DNA of 64,000 nt. It comes from Mercenaria mercenaria. Taxonomy: Eukaryota > Mollusca > Bivalvia > Venerida > Veneridae. Shown piece after piece: positions 45,836 through 57,167 of the stretch (positions within the stretch are counted from its first letter, which is position 1; each line of letters opens with the position of its first letter). The position numbers were made by a program, and so were the translations under genes. Under the pieces are notes generated by a model. That model searched no databases, had not been told where the DNA came from, and was given only the letters and a program-made list of their open reading frames with translations. The stretch covers positions 13,534,001-13,598,000 of the forward strand of contig NC_069368.1 in NCBI RefSeq assembly GCF_021730395.1, written 5' to 3'.

Positions 45836-46068
45836 AATTTTATTTTACAAATGAGATCTTATCTAAACTAAAAGCAACCATAAAAGAATATTTACAATGA
45901 AATTAAATGTTTCAATCATTTTTAAAACAACCAAAACAAATACTACTCTCTCCAATATCAGCACACATCATGATCTTCAGGTTGCATTTAGTCAGTTTTC
46001 AGCTGTGGACCGCCTCGGTAGACGGACGTAAAAAATGGCACTAGTAGCTTCCTCGCTTAGCGTTCAGC

Positions 46069-46268
46069 ATTAAGAGGATAGTGCTAGGACTGGTCAGCCT
46101 GGTGTCAGTATAACGTGACTTGGTGGGGTATCATGACACGTGTCTACGGCGTGATATTCCAGTGAGGCAGCACTATAAAGTTGGGCATTGTGCTCCCTAC
46201 AAGCAGACACCGTCGTTTATATGACTGAAGAATTGTTGAAAAAGACGTTAATCCCGAACACACACTCT
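46069..46268 (+). mobile_element. Retroposon family 2, full copy
   Basis: It matches 40904-41106 throughout, from AAGAGGATAGTGCTAGGACT to AAAGACGTTAATCCCGAACA with a short AC tail. Confidence 0.8.
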
Positions 46269-46438
46269 AGATTAATGTTAAATGCCTCATAATCATGACA
46301 ACATGTATGTTTTAGTGTTGTTATATTTTCTGGTCCTTTAGGATCGTGGAGTCCATTGAACATATGTGTAACAGAGTTCAACTTAAGCCGGTGCTAGGGG
46401 CTTAAGAGGTGTTGCACATTTCATTACCTCTCATGAAC

Positions 46439-46712
46439 AGTTTGTTTGTTTGTTTTGGGTTAAACGCCGTTTTTCAACAGTATTTTAGTCATGTAACAGC
46501 GGGCAGTTAACCTAACCAGTGTTCCTGGATTCTGTACCAATACAAACCTGTTCTCTGCAAGTAACTTCCAACTTCCCCACATGAATTAGAGGTGGAGGAC
46601 TAATGATTTCAGACACAATATCGTTTATCAAATAGTCCGAGGATCGAACTAACGACCCCGCGATCCGTAGACCAACGCTCTAACTACTGAGGTAAGCGGG
46701 CGGGCTCTCTCA
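46439..46712 (-). mobile_element. tRNA-headed SINE (family 4)
   Basis: Minus-strand reading starts AGCCCGCCCGCTTACCTCAG and TAGTTAGAGCGTTGG (box A), followed by GTTAGTTCGATCCTCGGAC (box B). It ends GGCGTTTAACCCAAAACAAA and (CAAA)n. The A/C-rich tail and internal promoter boxes show a SINE distinct from families 1 and 3. Confidence 0.85.
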
Positions 46713-47338
46713 TGAACAGACTCAATCAAACCGAGTCTGCTATTAGTCTTCTTGGTTGCATTCTATGCTTCCAAAGGATCTTTTCACGAACTGTATTGTT
46801 AAAAATGCAAATATTGAAAATTGAAATTTTTCAAACTTAGTTTGAATTGTCTCAAATGATTTCATTGCAGTCTTCCGAATCCCACTGTTGTATAATTATC
46901 CGAGAAGAAATCGTACGCCAGTACGTGAATATTTGGGGACCAAAAATATCGCGAATCTACCGGCGATTTAAAGGCGAACTTGTTAAAAATAAAGTTTCTT
47001 TCGAATTAATTATACCCTTTAATGATATGTCAATCACCAGCTAGAATGTAACTGATTAAAATCGAAGTGCATATGTTCGCATTTTCGGGAAACAGATACG
47101 AATTTTTCGCCCCCTCCGTTACGGTTGCAATTATTTTCCTAAGCCGTGCAAATAAAAGTATTTACGTTAGTATTATGAAAGGATTGTATCTTTTTTTCTA
47201 TGAAAAATAAATAAGTTAACACCTCTTCTGTTGATTTCATGCAATATTTCTTTCCATAAACCCATTTCTATGCTACAAACTTCGACGGATACACTGGTGC
47301 AATTTTATCATTCAGTATCGTATCGAAATAGAACGCAC
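46713..47338. other. Unassigned spacer
   Basis: A short piece of repeat R lies at 46720-46750. The remainder, including a 65-codon frame at 46847-47044, shows no recognisable motif. Confidence 0.35.
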
Positions 47339-47346
47339 GCCGTGAC

Positions 47347-48232
47347 CACTGGCGCCAGATCAGAAAGAAATGCCCCTGTACATGTTATACCCTACCCCCT
47401 AGGTATTCTATAAGAACCATGGTCGTGAACGGGAAAATATACTAACCCATTTCAATCGCGTATTTCATATCTAAAACACGCAGTTCAGTAAATGTGTACT
47501 ATTGATATTAAACAAGTGGTAATTTATCTTCCGTTGTGTACCGGTCACATTTCTTCAATAGTTCTTATCTTAGAAAAACAACGTGTAGTTTACAGTTTTT
47601 TCACAGGTACACAAAAAACTTGCTTGAACTTCCCTGGTGAAGTTCCGTTCTAGATTATAGACACACTCTGATTGGCTGATATGAAAATGTATGTCAGTCG
47701 TCATTTTACTACACGTGTACGCTAAAATGTTTATCTGCAGCATAAATGTGCAAAATGAATTAAATAAACAGAATAAATGTATAACTATGTATGATTTCAA
47801 ATTCAAAACCATATACAAGATGAATTTCATTCATCATTTCGAGTCTTATCGTAAAACTGTGAATATATTGCATTCTGTTTTTGTTTGTTTACATTTCGCT
47901 TAACATGTGCACACAGTCGTGACCTCTAGACCGGATGTTCATTAGGGAAGTTCACGCAAGTTTTTTCTGTAACGTTGACATAAGCATAAAATATACGGAG
48001 CATCTCTGCAATATGGAATATTGAGACAAGGTGACTGGTGCACGATTGAAGATAAATTATCGCTTGTTTAATATCAGTAGTACACATTTACTGACCTGTG
48101 TGTTTTAGGTATGAAATACGCGATTGAAATGGGTTAGTATATTTTCCCGTTCATGACCATGGTTCTTATAGAATACCTAGGGGTAGGGTGTAACACGTAC
48201 GGAGGCATTTTCTTTCTGATCTGGTGCCAGTG
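47347..48232. mobile_element. hAT-type MITE, 886 bp, copy 2
   Basis: It is the same element as 38209-39080 (start CACTGGCGCCAGATCAG, end ATCTGGTGCCAGTG), with ~300-base terminal inverted repeats. It is flanked by the perfect 8-bp duplication GCCGTGAC (47339-47346 and 48233-48240). Two independent 8-bp duplications with exact, equivalent ends fix the boundaries of this family. Confidence 0.93.
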
Positions 48233-49788
48233 GCCGTGACAGGTGTTTTCTGATCATGTCATGTGACCAAAATAAGCTCTTTGGTGTTGTTATAATTATA
48301 CCTTCTCTTGAGAAGGAATATCTTAATTCAATAAGTCACACTTGACTGAGCTACTGATGTCGAAAGCTGTTGTAATTACAAGCTGGCCAATTAAACTATT
48401 CTTTCTCAATTGAGGCGACTCCGTGGATTACACAATACTAAACCCGAGGATGATTAATTGATTCTTTTATTTCCTCCTGACCATAACATATGTACATTCA
48501 CCAGATAGACATATATCAGCAAATTTAAATGTAAACAACCAAATATTATCGTTACCTTCAAATGCATGGTTAATATGTGAAAACAAACCCCATTGTGACC
48601 CTCTAATTATGTGCAATGAATACACATCGAATCATAATAGATTGACCAGGTCAATGTCTTATTGCCGTATTTACTCTACTGAAAGAGGTAACATATTTAA
48701 TTTGTTGTTGGATTTTTTAACAATTTATGTTAAATAACTAGCGTAAATACTTACCTGATATTTTTTGGCAGTATAAAACAGACATTGCAACCAACATTTT
48801 ACAAGATGGTCATTTTATATTTATATAGATGTGCCCTAGAAGGAACTTTTGGTATCTTTTAACTTGTAATAATATTTCGATTAACTTTTCTTGCAGGAAC
48901 TGAGTTTTAAATTAAAATGTTTACAAAAGACGCCACTTGGTTTTAATACCGAGTATAGGTCTACGCGGACGGTACTATTTTTGTAGGCTATTTATATGTT
49001 GTTTTGGTCACGTGATGAAGAATTGCCTTGGTCATGTGATCAAAGCAAGCATGCTCAGTTTCATACGCTTTGTTTTTGTTATGAAATATAGATTACGACA
49101 AATATGTACTTAAGCAATGCATTATTTAAAGTTGAATCTCAGAAGCTTTCTGAAAGTAAAACAGACTTGAATTACGTAAAATGTATGTATGACATGGAAC
49201 TACTTATTTTTCGGTTTCGGATAAGCGTATCGTCTAAAAATTTGTGGTATGTTAAATCTGTGGCCCACAAAAATTGGTAAGCTGGAACCATTGTGGTGCA
49301 TGACTTAAAGGGAGTTAAATCTGCTAGCCTTATGCTAGGTTTTACTGTGGTACATCATGTCAAGTGTATGCATATTAAAAGTCATACATAGATATATATA
49401 TATAAATAGTTTAAGTTTTAATACTTAGCCAGCTTGTAAAAGAAAATCATTTCTTAAATAAGTAAACATTTAAAGTTTTAATGCATGAAACAGTTGCACA
49501 TCAATAATTACCTTACAGACAGTAACACACAGAGCAGCAGCTGGCTTTGTTGACTATATGATATAGAATTATATAAACTTTAATCAGCTAGTAATCATAG
49601 CGGGTTAAAACCGGTCTCTCTTTAAGTTTACACTAGGATCTCTTGTACATACGTATTGATTTTAAACTGATCTGTATTGTACATACAGATACGCTTTATT
49701 ATCACAACATAACCATAATCATAAAAATGATTACAGTAAAATGTCATTCATTTCCTTAATAAACCTGATACGAAGTAAAATAGAAATA
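48233..49788. other. Stretch with no recognised feature
   Basis: No open frame of note and no repeat shared with the rest of the window. It may be original sequence into which the pogo-type element inserted. Confidence 0.4.
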
Positions 49789-49973
49789 GAGTCATTTCGG
49801 GTCATCTCGGACACTTAAGGTATCGCGTGTTGAATGGATGATCATATAATGAGATGGTACCGTACTTTCGATATTTAGCATCTCCGAATTTTGTTCTCCG
49901 GTTCTAGGTATTACACGATTGTAAAATCATATTGAAAGCCGGGAACCAAATGCAGATAATATGAATGTATCGG

Positions 49974-50031
49974 CGGGTCATCTCGGAATGTTCGGGTTAT
50001 CTCGAACGTACCATCGGGTCAACTCGGATTG
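49974..50031 (+). promoter_or_regulatory. Subterminal motif cluster of the pogo-type element (left)
   Basis: Three direct copies, CGGGTCATCTCGGAATG, CGGGTTATCTCGAACG and CGGGTCAACTCGGATTG, lie within 58 bases. They repeat the wording of the terminal repeat (CGGGTCATCTCGGAC at 49799). They are likely binding sites for the N-terminal DNA-binding domain of the transposase. Confidence 0.6.
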
Positions 50032-50978
50032 TTGTAAATATCAAAATAAAAATCCCATTATTAGCTATTTAAAAAGATAAATGGTAAGTACTTTATTTAA
50101 AACAAGTTCAGGCGATACGAAATGCTAGTTAAATATTTAATAATCTTTAAGGGACATGGGGTCTAGCGGTCCGGTAATAGATATATATGTATTACTAAGT
50201 ATTGTATTATACAGGTAATTTCTTTAAAAGTTATGATAATTCTTCCTAAAGCAGTCGTAATTAGGATTTTTGTAAATATTTTATTTATAATTAGTACTCA
50301 CTCGGCTTCGGGTTGGACCTATTTATATATTTACGAATACTTCTGAAAGCATTAGATCTATTTTTAATTCATCAGTCACGACAAAAAGAAATTGATGAAA
50401 GCTTCCGATTTTGGCGTACAAATTGTTATCTATTATTTATTGAATTTGCAGTCGTATAATTTCTTGTGATTAAAGAATTATAAATACTTCAGTTTCCGTA
50501 CACTTACAATGTATTTATAACGGCGAGAAAAATACGAGAGCAAACTTTTGAAATCACATTCCGATTTAAGAAATAAGATATAGTCTCCTCTTTGAAAATA
50601 TCGTTCTTAATATTCATTTTTATCACCGGACATCTACACTGAAGGTCTAGAGGTCCGGTAACCGGACCCCTAAGCCACTACCATATTTTATGCATTTAGA
50701 GAGATAAATTTGTGAAAAAATATCCCTGCGTCTTTTGAGCTTACCTTTGCCGTTGCTATGTACTCAGTAGTTTAAATTCAGAAATTTTTTATTAATGTTT
50801 TACAAATAAACATTCAAAATCAAATGACTGGTAACAGTAATACAAATGAATCTAACTTTAATACAATTCATTTTATGGCCTATTGCAACCATGCATGTGA
50901 GTACAAATCAAACACTTAAACAGTTCTATTTTCTGCACCTAAGGAGAACATTTGCAAACAAAATCTGGCTCTCTACAC

Positions 50979-52998
50979 TTAACAAAATTCACATTCGTAC
51001 TGCAGTGCCTCTATTTCATCTTCGGTCATTGCACACAAATCAATCGTTTTCACGCAACGACGGTGGAACATTCTGGGACATTTGTTGCATGCTATCCAGA
51101 AAATGCTATCATCATAGACCTCCTCACAGACGTAGCACTTCCGGGTTACGTCAACGTCAATGTCGATATCAGACCCGTCGCTAAGTTTTGGCATGTCAAC
51201 ATCGCTGTCAGATGATGACTCGCTTTCTCTGTTCTTTCTCTTCAAATACTGCTTTTCTACCTGTTTTTGAAGCTTTTTCTGAATATTTAATCGCCTCTGT
51301 TCTTTACGAGCTTTGTTTTTTGCCTCTTTTTGTTCCAGTTTCTGCTTACGCTCCTCATCCTTCTGTTGCTTCCTTAGTTCTCGTTGACGTTTTTGTTCTT
51401 GTTTGTCTGCTTCTTCTTGTTCTTTTCTCTTTCGTTTTTCTTCTAATATTTCTCGGAATTTTTCCCCAGTTACTGCCTTAGGTAAGTTTTCTTTTTTCAT
51501 TGGTCGTTTTTCGGACGGCTTTGCGACGGGAATTTTCAAAACTAACTCAACTGCCGTCGATACTTGAGGCGTTCGGTCATTAGAGAGATCCTGAACAGTG
51601 GCAGCGGCAGGCTGCAATGGTGCGTGCTGTGGTACGTCAGTGGAAGTAGTTGCTGTAACTGTGAGTTCCTTGTCTGTATTAATTTCTTGTTGAACATTTA
51701 CGGTGTTACTAGCGTTCTCCTGAGCTGCTGGTAAAACCTGCGATTCATCGGCTGCTCCGGAAGCACTGACCGTTTGAGTGCTATGTGGGCGGAAAATGTT
51801 ACTCGGATCCATTTTGCACGTACTCAGCACCTTTGTTGCATTAAACGGAAACAGTCCAGAGTCCCTAAACCCATGAACAGCAACACTGACTGTGGTTGCC
51901 TTTTCCCATGCCGTCTTAAATATGCTGGCAAACGTCTTTTTGGTGACGTGTTCGCCGATGTTCTGAAATTGATAATCGCGGACAGCCTGCTTCCAAGAAT
52001 CTTTTAGTACGCTGAATAAACGAAGGTCGCAGGGCTGCATGAGATACGATGCATGCTCTAGGAGACGGTAGAGCTCTATTCCACCCTGTCTACAGATGTC
52101 ACTAACTCATTGACACGTGGGTCGAGTGGCCGTCAACGAAGAGAACAACTGGTTTACGTACACCCCGTTCATTAATAGATGGAATAAAGACATCAGTAAG
52201 CCATGTAGCAAAGAGGTCCGCGTCCATCCACCCGTTGTCTGTTCGGCCCATGACTGCCTCCGGAAACCCCTCCAAAGGATTGTAAGCAAATCGTTGGCCA
52301 GGATAGACAATAAGTGGCTTCAAGAAATGTCCAGTTGCACTCATGCACGCCAACACAGTGATCTGCGTTTTATCAGATGATGTAAAATGATAAACAGTGG
52401 AGGAACCTTTACGTGCAATAACTTTGCCTTACTTCGGACACAATGAAAATCCTGATTCGTCTGCATTATATAGACGGCTAGGGTCTTGAAGAATGGTAGG
52501 ATCTTTGATTTCATTGCGGACGTAATGTTCGAACTCCTCAAACCATCTTTGAACTTTAGCCTGTGTAATAGTTGCTCGCTCTTTCCCTAGGTCCTGTGGT
52601 AGCCGTTCTGTCATTTCGGGATGCCGCTTCACAAAACCGTACCACCAGTCCTTCCCAGGCCTGTTGTCCTTGGATGGATTTGGTCTCTTGTCAGCATCAA
52701 TGATACGCTTGACAGTATCAAGAACTTCTTGCTTGGTTCTGCCATAGCCAATACGGGCCATATGTAGAACCCAGTCAACTAACCTCTGCTCTTCAGCTGT
52801 AGTCAGAATGGTCTTGGATGGACGTGACATAGACGTCTTGCCATGGACTTTGTCATGTAGCGTGGACGTCGGAATACCATAGTGCTTAGATGCGGCTCTC
52901 AATGACATTGACTTTGACTGTACGGCATCCACAGCATGATGTAGAATCAAAATGTCGTATTTTTTCTGATTTCTCTTCGCGCCTATTTGTTTACTCAT
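50979..52998 (-). pseudogene. Pogo/Tigger-type transposase with C-terminal PHD finger, decayed
   Basis: It encodes a cut-and-paste transposase. The N-terminal part (from 52998, 189 residues) has a psq-type helix-turn-helix (about 10-55: SLRAASKHYGIPTSTLHDKV) and a CENP-B-type DNA-binding region. The DDE core follows: YNADESGF (first Asp), VVLFVDGHSTH (second Asp) and LMQPCDL (third). The C-terminus (50979-52040) has a long Lys/Glu/Arg coiled coil and a PHD finger, CYVC...FWIACNKC...FHRRC...CEFC, probably for chromatin binding. An in-frame stop after SLCPK and a frame change near 52.1 kb break it. The downstream parts are still well preserved, so decay seems recent. Confidence 0.85.
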
Positions 52999-53200
52999 GC
53001 TGAAAAATAAAATATTAAGTCAAATTAGTTTGCTATTTGCTAACGATCATAAAGAACAGAATTGTATTTTCGAAAATATACATTTCGTGCCGAAAATAAC
53101 GCGGTTACCACAGTGCCAGCAAAACACATGCTATATTTAGTGTCAGAAATATTTTAACAGACAAAATGATTATTTAGGCTATTAATAGAAGAGAATCTAG

Positions 53201-53250
53201 CGTTCGAGATTACCCGAAACATGAGAAATCTATCGGGAGAACTCGGACAT
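53201..53250 (-). promoter_or_regulatory. Subterminal motif cluster of the pogo-type element (right, interrupted)
   Basis: CGTTCGAGATTACCCGA (complement TCGGGTAATCTCGAACG) and TATCGGGAGAACTCGGACAT lie just upstream of the transposase start. A third copy (GTTCGAGATTACCCGAC) is at the right end of the element, near 58498. The hAT insertion separates these sites. Confidence 0.55.
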
Positions 53251-53744
53251 ACCCAAAATATGGCCGCAAAGGATGACCGCCAAAACAAAGAATCTAATAG
53301 TGTTTACATGTAATAAACGTGTCATGAATGCAAGAAATACAAAAATCTCATTCATTATCAGTGGCGTAGCTTCTATAAGGCACTGCAGGCCCGGGCCTGC
53401 AGATTACCCGAGAAAATGAAAAAAATAAAAATGCCAAATATGCAATAAAAATCGAAGGGTAAGGGGGGTTAGGGTGTAGGGAGCTAATGATCATATGAAA
53501 ACCAATATCGAACATGTAATTAGAGCCTGATTATTCTATTTCCATGATTAAAACTAATAAGACAGATGCCAGTAGTTTAATTATTTTCTCGTTCGTATAC
53601 CACCGCCTCGCAAAATATCGCCCCGCAACTTTGTTAATGTCGGCAAATAGACATTGCTCTGATTAGCTAGCGACTTGTAGTTTACATTTTATTATAAGCG
53701 CTTTTGTTACCCTGCGCTAAGTTTTTTTGGCACCAAATTTGAAA

Positions 53745-56700
53745 ATGGCGTCATCGGGTCCGCTTTATCCTGACCCAGGAGATAAGAAAGATATTTCTCT
53801 TTGGAATGATTCCGAGAAAATACAACTCATAAAAACTGAATGGACGGGTTCAGAAGAATTCCAATTCCCGTCAAGGTAAGCTATTTATTATCTACTTTAG
53901 ATATCCTTATTGTAGAGCGCGCAAATCCAATTTGCGTCGATATTATATACTGTATACCGGAATGTTGAAAATAGAATATATTGCTTATTAATAGGATGTG
54001 TTCTCATACATTATGTACATATGAAGTTACGCATGATTAATAATATTATATATAACATAATATTGCGTGAAGTGAACATGCCTCTGTGGCTGTGAGGTTA
54101 GCGCGCTTGACTTGTAAACCAAGCGGTGCAGGTTCGAATCCAGGAAGCAGAATTTTCTTTTTTTTTTTAATTAACCGCTTGAATAGACATTTAAGTGGAC
54201 GTTATGTTAAAATTATCAGAAGGTTTTTATCGTTCTTTCAGACTTATTAGTGGAAAACAAAGAAGATTTAATGCTAGATGGCTCCGTCAATATCCATGGC
54301 TCAAGTATTCTGTGTCTTTGGATGCCGTTTTATGTGCACCTTGTCTGCTATTTGACAACAGCAAGTCAAGGTATTTTTCTTCACTACCTTTCAATGACTG
54401 GAAGAACTTGTCCACAGCCATAAGCCGCCATGAAACTGACGAATCCCACAAGGATAGTATGGTGAAGTCAGAAAATTTTGTTGATATCTCCACAGGGAAG
54501 CAGGAGTCCGTAGTTAGCAAACTTTCATCTTCTATCAAGAAAACTGTTGAGAATAACAGGTATATTCTGCGCCGTATCATAGAAGTTCTTTTGTTACTTG
54601 GAAAACAAAATATAGCAATTAGAGGGCATACTGAAGAGAACAGTAATTTCATGGTTATCTTGAATAGTTTTGCACAGACAGACCCAGCCCTTGCTTACCA
54701 CTTAGAATTTGCAAATAAAAATGAAAAATACACGTCTCCTGACATACAGAACGAACTCTTAGGTTTATGTGCTGATCAGGTAATTAAAAGAATTATAACC
54801 AGGTGCAGGAGTTCTAATTATTTTGCTATAATGGCGGATGAAGCAACTGATTGTTCTACTAAAGAACAACTTTCAGTGTGCATACGTTTTATTGCTCGGA
54901 ATGAGGGAAAGCACGAGCTGCATGAAGAATTCATAGGTTTTGTTACGTGTCCTTCTATAAAGGGGACTGCCTTGGCACAGGCAATATTACAACATGTACA
55001 GGATTGTGGACTGGACATTTTAAAGCTAAGAGGCCAATGCTACGATGGCGCTGGGAATATGGCCGGGAAATATAATGGTGTTCAAGCTTTAATTAGAGAG
55101 CGTGTACCACTTGCAAGCTATGTGCACTGTAAATCGCACTGTCTTAACTTAGCGTTGGTCCACACATCGAAACTTCAGTGCGTCAGGACAATGATGAAGA
55201 CAGTTCAAGATATTACCTTTGCATTTTCTTACTCGGGCAAACGGTTAGAAGCATTTGCAAATGAATTAGCGGAGGACGCCGTCACACGTGAGAAGTTGGA
55301 AGGTCGCCAAAAGCTTAGGACGCTCTGTGAAACAAGATGGACGAGCCGGACAGACGCACTGATGACGTTTAGGAAGTCCTTCCCAGTTGTAGTACATGCT
55401 TTGGAAACGCTCGAGGCAGACAATGACGAAAAGGCAGGAGAGCACGTTAGAGCCATACTGAGGTTCGAATTCATCATCACGCTTGTGACTTGCGAACATA
55501 TACTGAGTTCTCTTGTTGGCTTGACAGCTATACTTCAGCAGGTAATTGTTTATTATTATATTACTAGTGTAATGGGGCCACTGCTGTCATCACCACATCA
55601 CATATAGTACCGGTAATTGTTGTTGTTGTTTTTTTGTCAAGGAAACGGTGTTGGTATTGACTTGATAAGCTTTAATCTTACCTTACAATTGAATCAGTTT
55701 GCATATAAAGTAAATTTTAAAGTAATTTGCTGTTAACTGCAATTATACCATGTACCGCTTTAGATAAACAATTGTGCAGTTATATACCATGTACCGCTTT
55801 AGATAAATAATTGTTACAATCAAAAATATAATAACATAGGCTTAGCATTATTCGATGAACTTCCGTGAACTGAACAGACTCTACCAAAATGTTAGATATT
55901 CAATGTATATTTCTCTCTGCTTGTTAATCAATCAATTAGTTATAGTCTGCAAGCAAATATAGTATCTGTGTTATGTCAAGGTGGACATGGATTTGGTGGA
56001 AGCTGTTCGGGAAGCTAATGTGGTAGTTAGTTTACTACGTGCAGAACGAGAAGACGAGGCTGTGTTTGACGAAGTATTTCAGAAAGCTGTGGATATTGCA
56101 TCAGAGTTTCAGGTAGTGTATCTTGCTTCTTGTTACGCTGTTCTTAACATTTATTGGTCATGCCGTTTTCTAATATTGAAGTAAGAGCTAACATGAGCCG
56201 ATGGTATGATCAGTTCTCCATTCTAAATTAATTTATCCAATCTAAACTGTTGGCGTGCCCATCATACTTCAGAAAGTAATGAACAAACAGAGGTAGAGGG
56301 AGAAAGTCTAAAGAAATTATTTTATAACTACCACATAGTTATAAGTGATTGTGACCCTGAACTGAAAAGTCCACGTCATTGCCGACTACACTAACCGGAC
56401 ATCTACATGTTCATGTAAGCCTTGAATAGAAAGTCATATTGTACACTACATAATGCTCACATTATAATTTGATCGTAATATGTTGTTTCGCATTTTTATT
56501 AAAGTTTATTCTTTGACAGGATAAAATTGGAAAGTACTGTTTACCAATACTTTTTATTCAGATTGGCGCCTGTGTTCCCCGTCAGAATATGAACCAACGT
56601 AACAGGGCCAATTACCAGATAGCGGATCCAAAGGCCTACTGGCGGGTAGCCCTTTATTACGTATTTCTGGACCATTTGATTCAAGAGATTACAGATCGGG

Positions 56701-57167
56701 TAATGAGCAACCAAGACCGTTTCTGTGCCCAACTTCTGATTCCATCAAGGTTGGATGAGTTAAATGATGATCACGTTAATGCAATTTACGCTACGTTTGC
56801 GCAGGATATTGCCTCAACAAGAGAATCATTCGGTGGGGAGATTCAACGCTGGAGAGTCAGATGGGGTCAAGCCAATCTACTCAGACCAAGCACACTACTT
56901 TCAACATTAGATGTCACTTCTAAGGCGGCTTACCCTGGAATATACCTTGTTTTATCAGTACTGGCTACAATGCCTGCTACATCTGCTTCATGTGAACGTT
57001 CTTTTAGTTCAATGCGTAGAATCAAGTCGTACCTAAGAAGTACCATGACAGGAGACCGCCTGTCAAACTTAGGAATTCTTCACATTCACAGGGAAATAGA
57101 AATTGATATTGATGAAATAATCAACAGTTTTGCGTCCGTGAAATGTAGAAACTTAGATTTTGTCTAA
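53745..57167 (+). CDS. hAT transposase (ZMYM1-like, TTF zinc finger, DUF4371, hAT C-terminal domain)
   Basis: Four exons join with consistent phases: 53745-53875 (donor AAG|GTAAGC), 54242-55541 (acceptor CTTTCAG; donor CAG|GTAATT), 55981-56112 and 56562-57167. The result is 722 uninterrupted residues, a normal length for the family. The order is a short N-terminus, a TTF-type zinc finger (RRFNARWLRQYPWLKY, LCAPCLLF), an RNase H-like core (MADEATDCSTKEQL; LRGQCYDGAGNMAG, catalytic Asp residues; CETRWTSR), and the hAT dimerisation tail (PATSASCERSFSSMRRIKSY). The start has a good context (GAAAATGGCG). AATAAA follows at 57277-57282. It either powers the surrounding transposon or is a recently exapted copy. 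Confidence 0.88.
54080..54150 (+). other. tRNA-like sequence in intron 1 of the hAT gene
   Basis: GCCTCTGTGGCTGTGAGGTT, an anticodon-arm-like stretch with TGT (Thr-type), and CAGGTTCGAATCC (box B) are followed by a T-run (54152-54166) that could end RNA polymerase III transcription. The anticodon and acceptor stems do not pair well, so a SINE head or tRNA pseudogene is more likely than a working tRNA gene. Confidence 0.4.

Noticed and set aside
54195-55607. Single-exon hAT ORF starting with GTG at 54195 and running to 55607
   Set aside because: A strong acceptor (CTTTCAG) at 54241 and donor at 55542 join in phase to flanking exons that complete the zinc finger and hAT domains. The extra residues at both ends are intron read-through.
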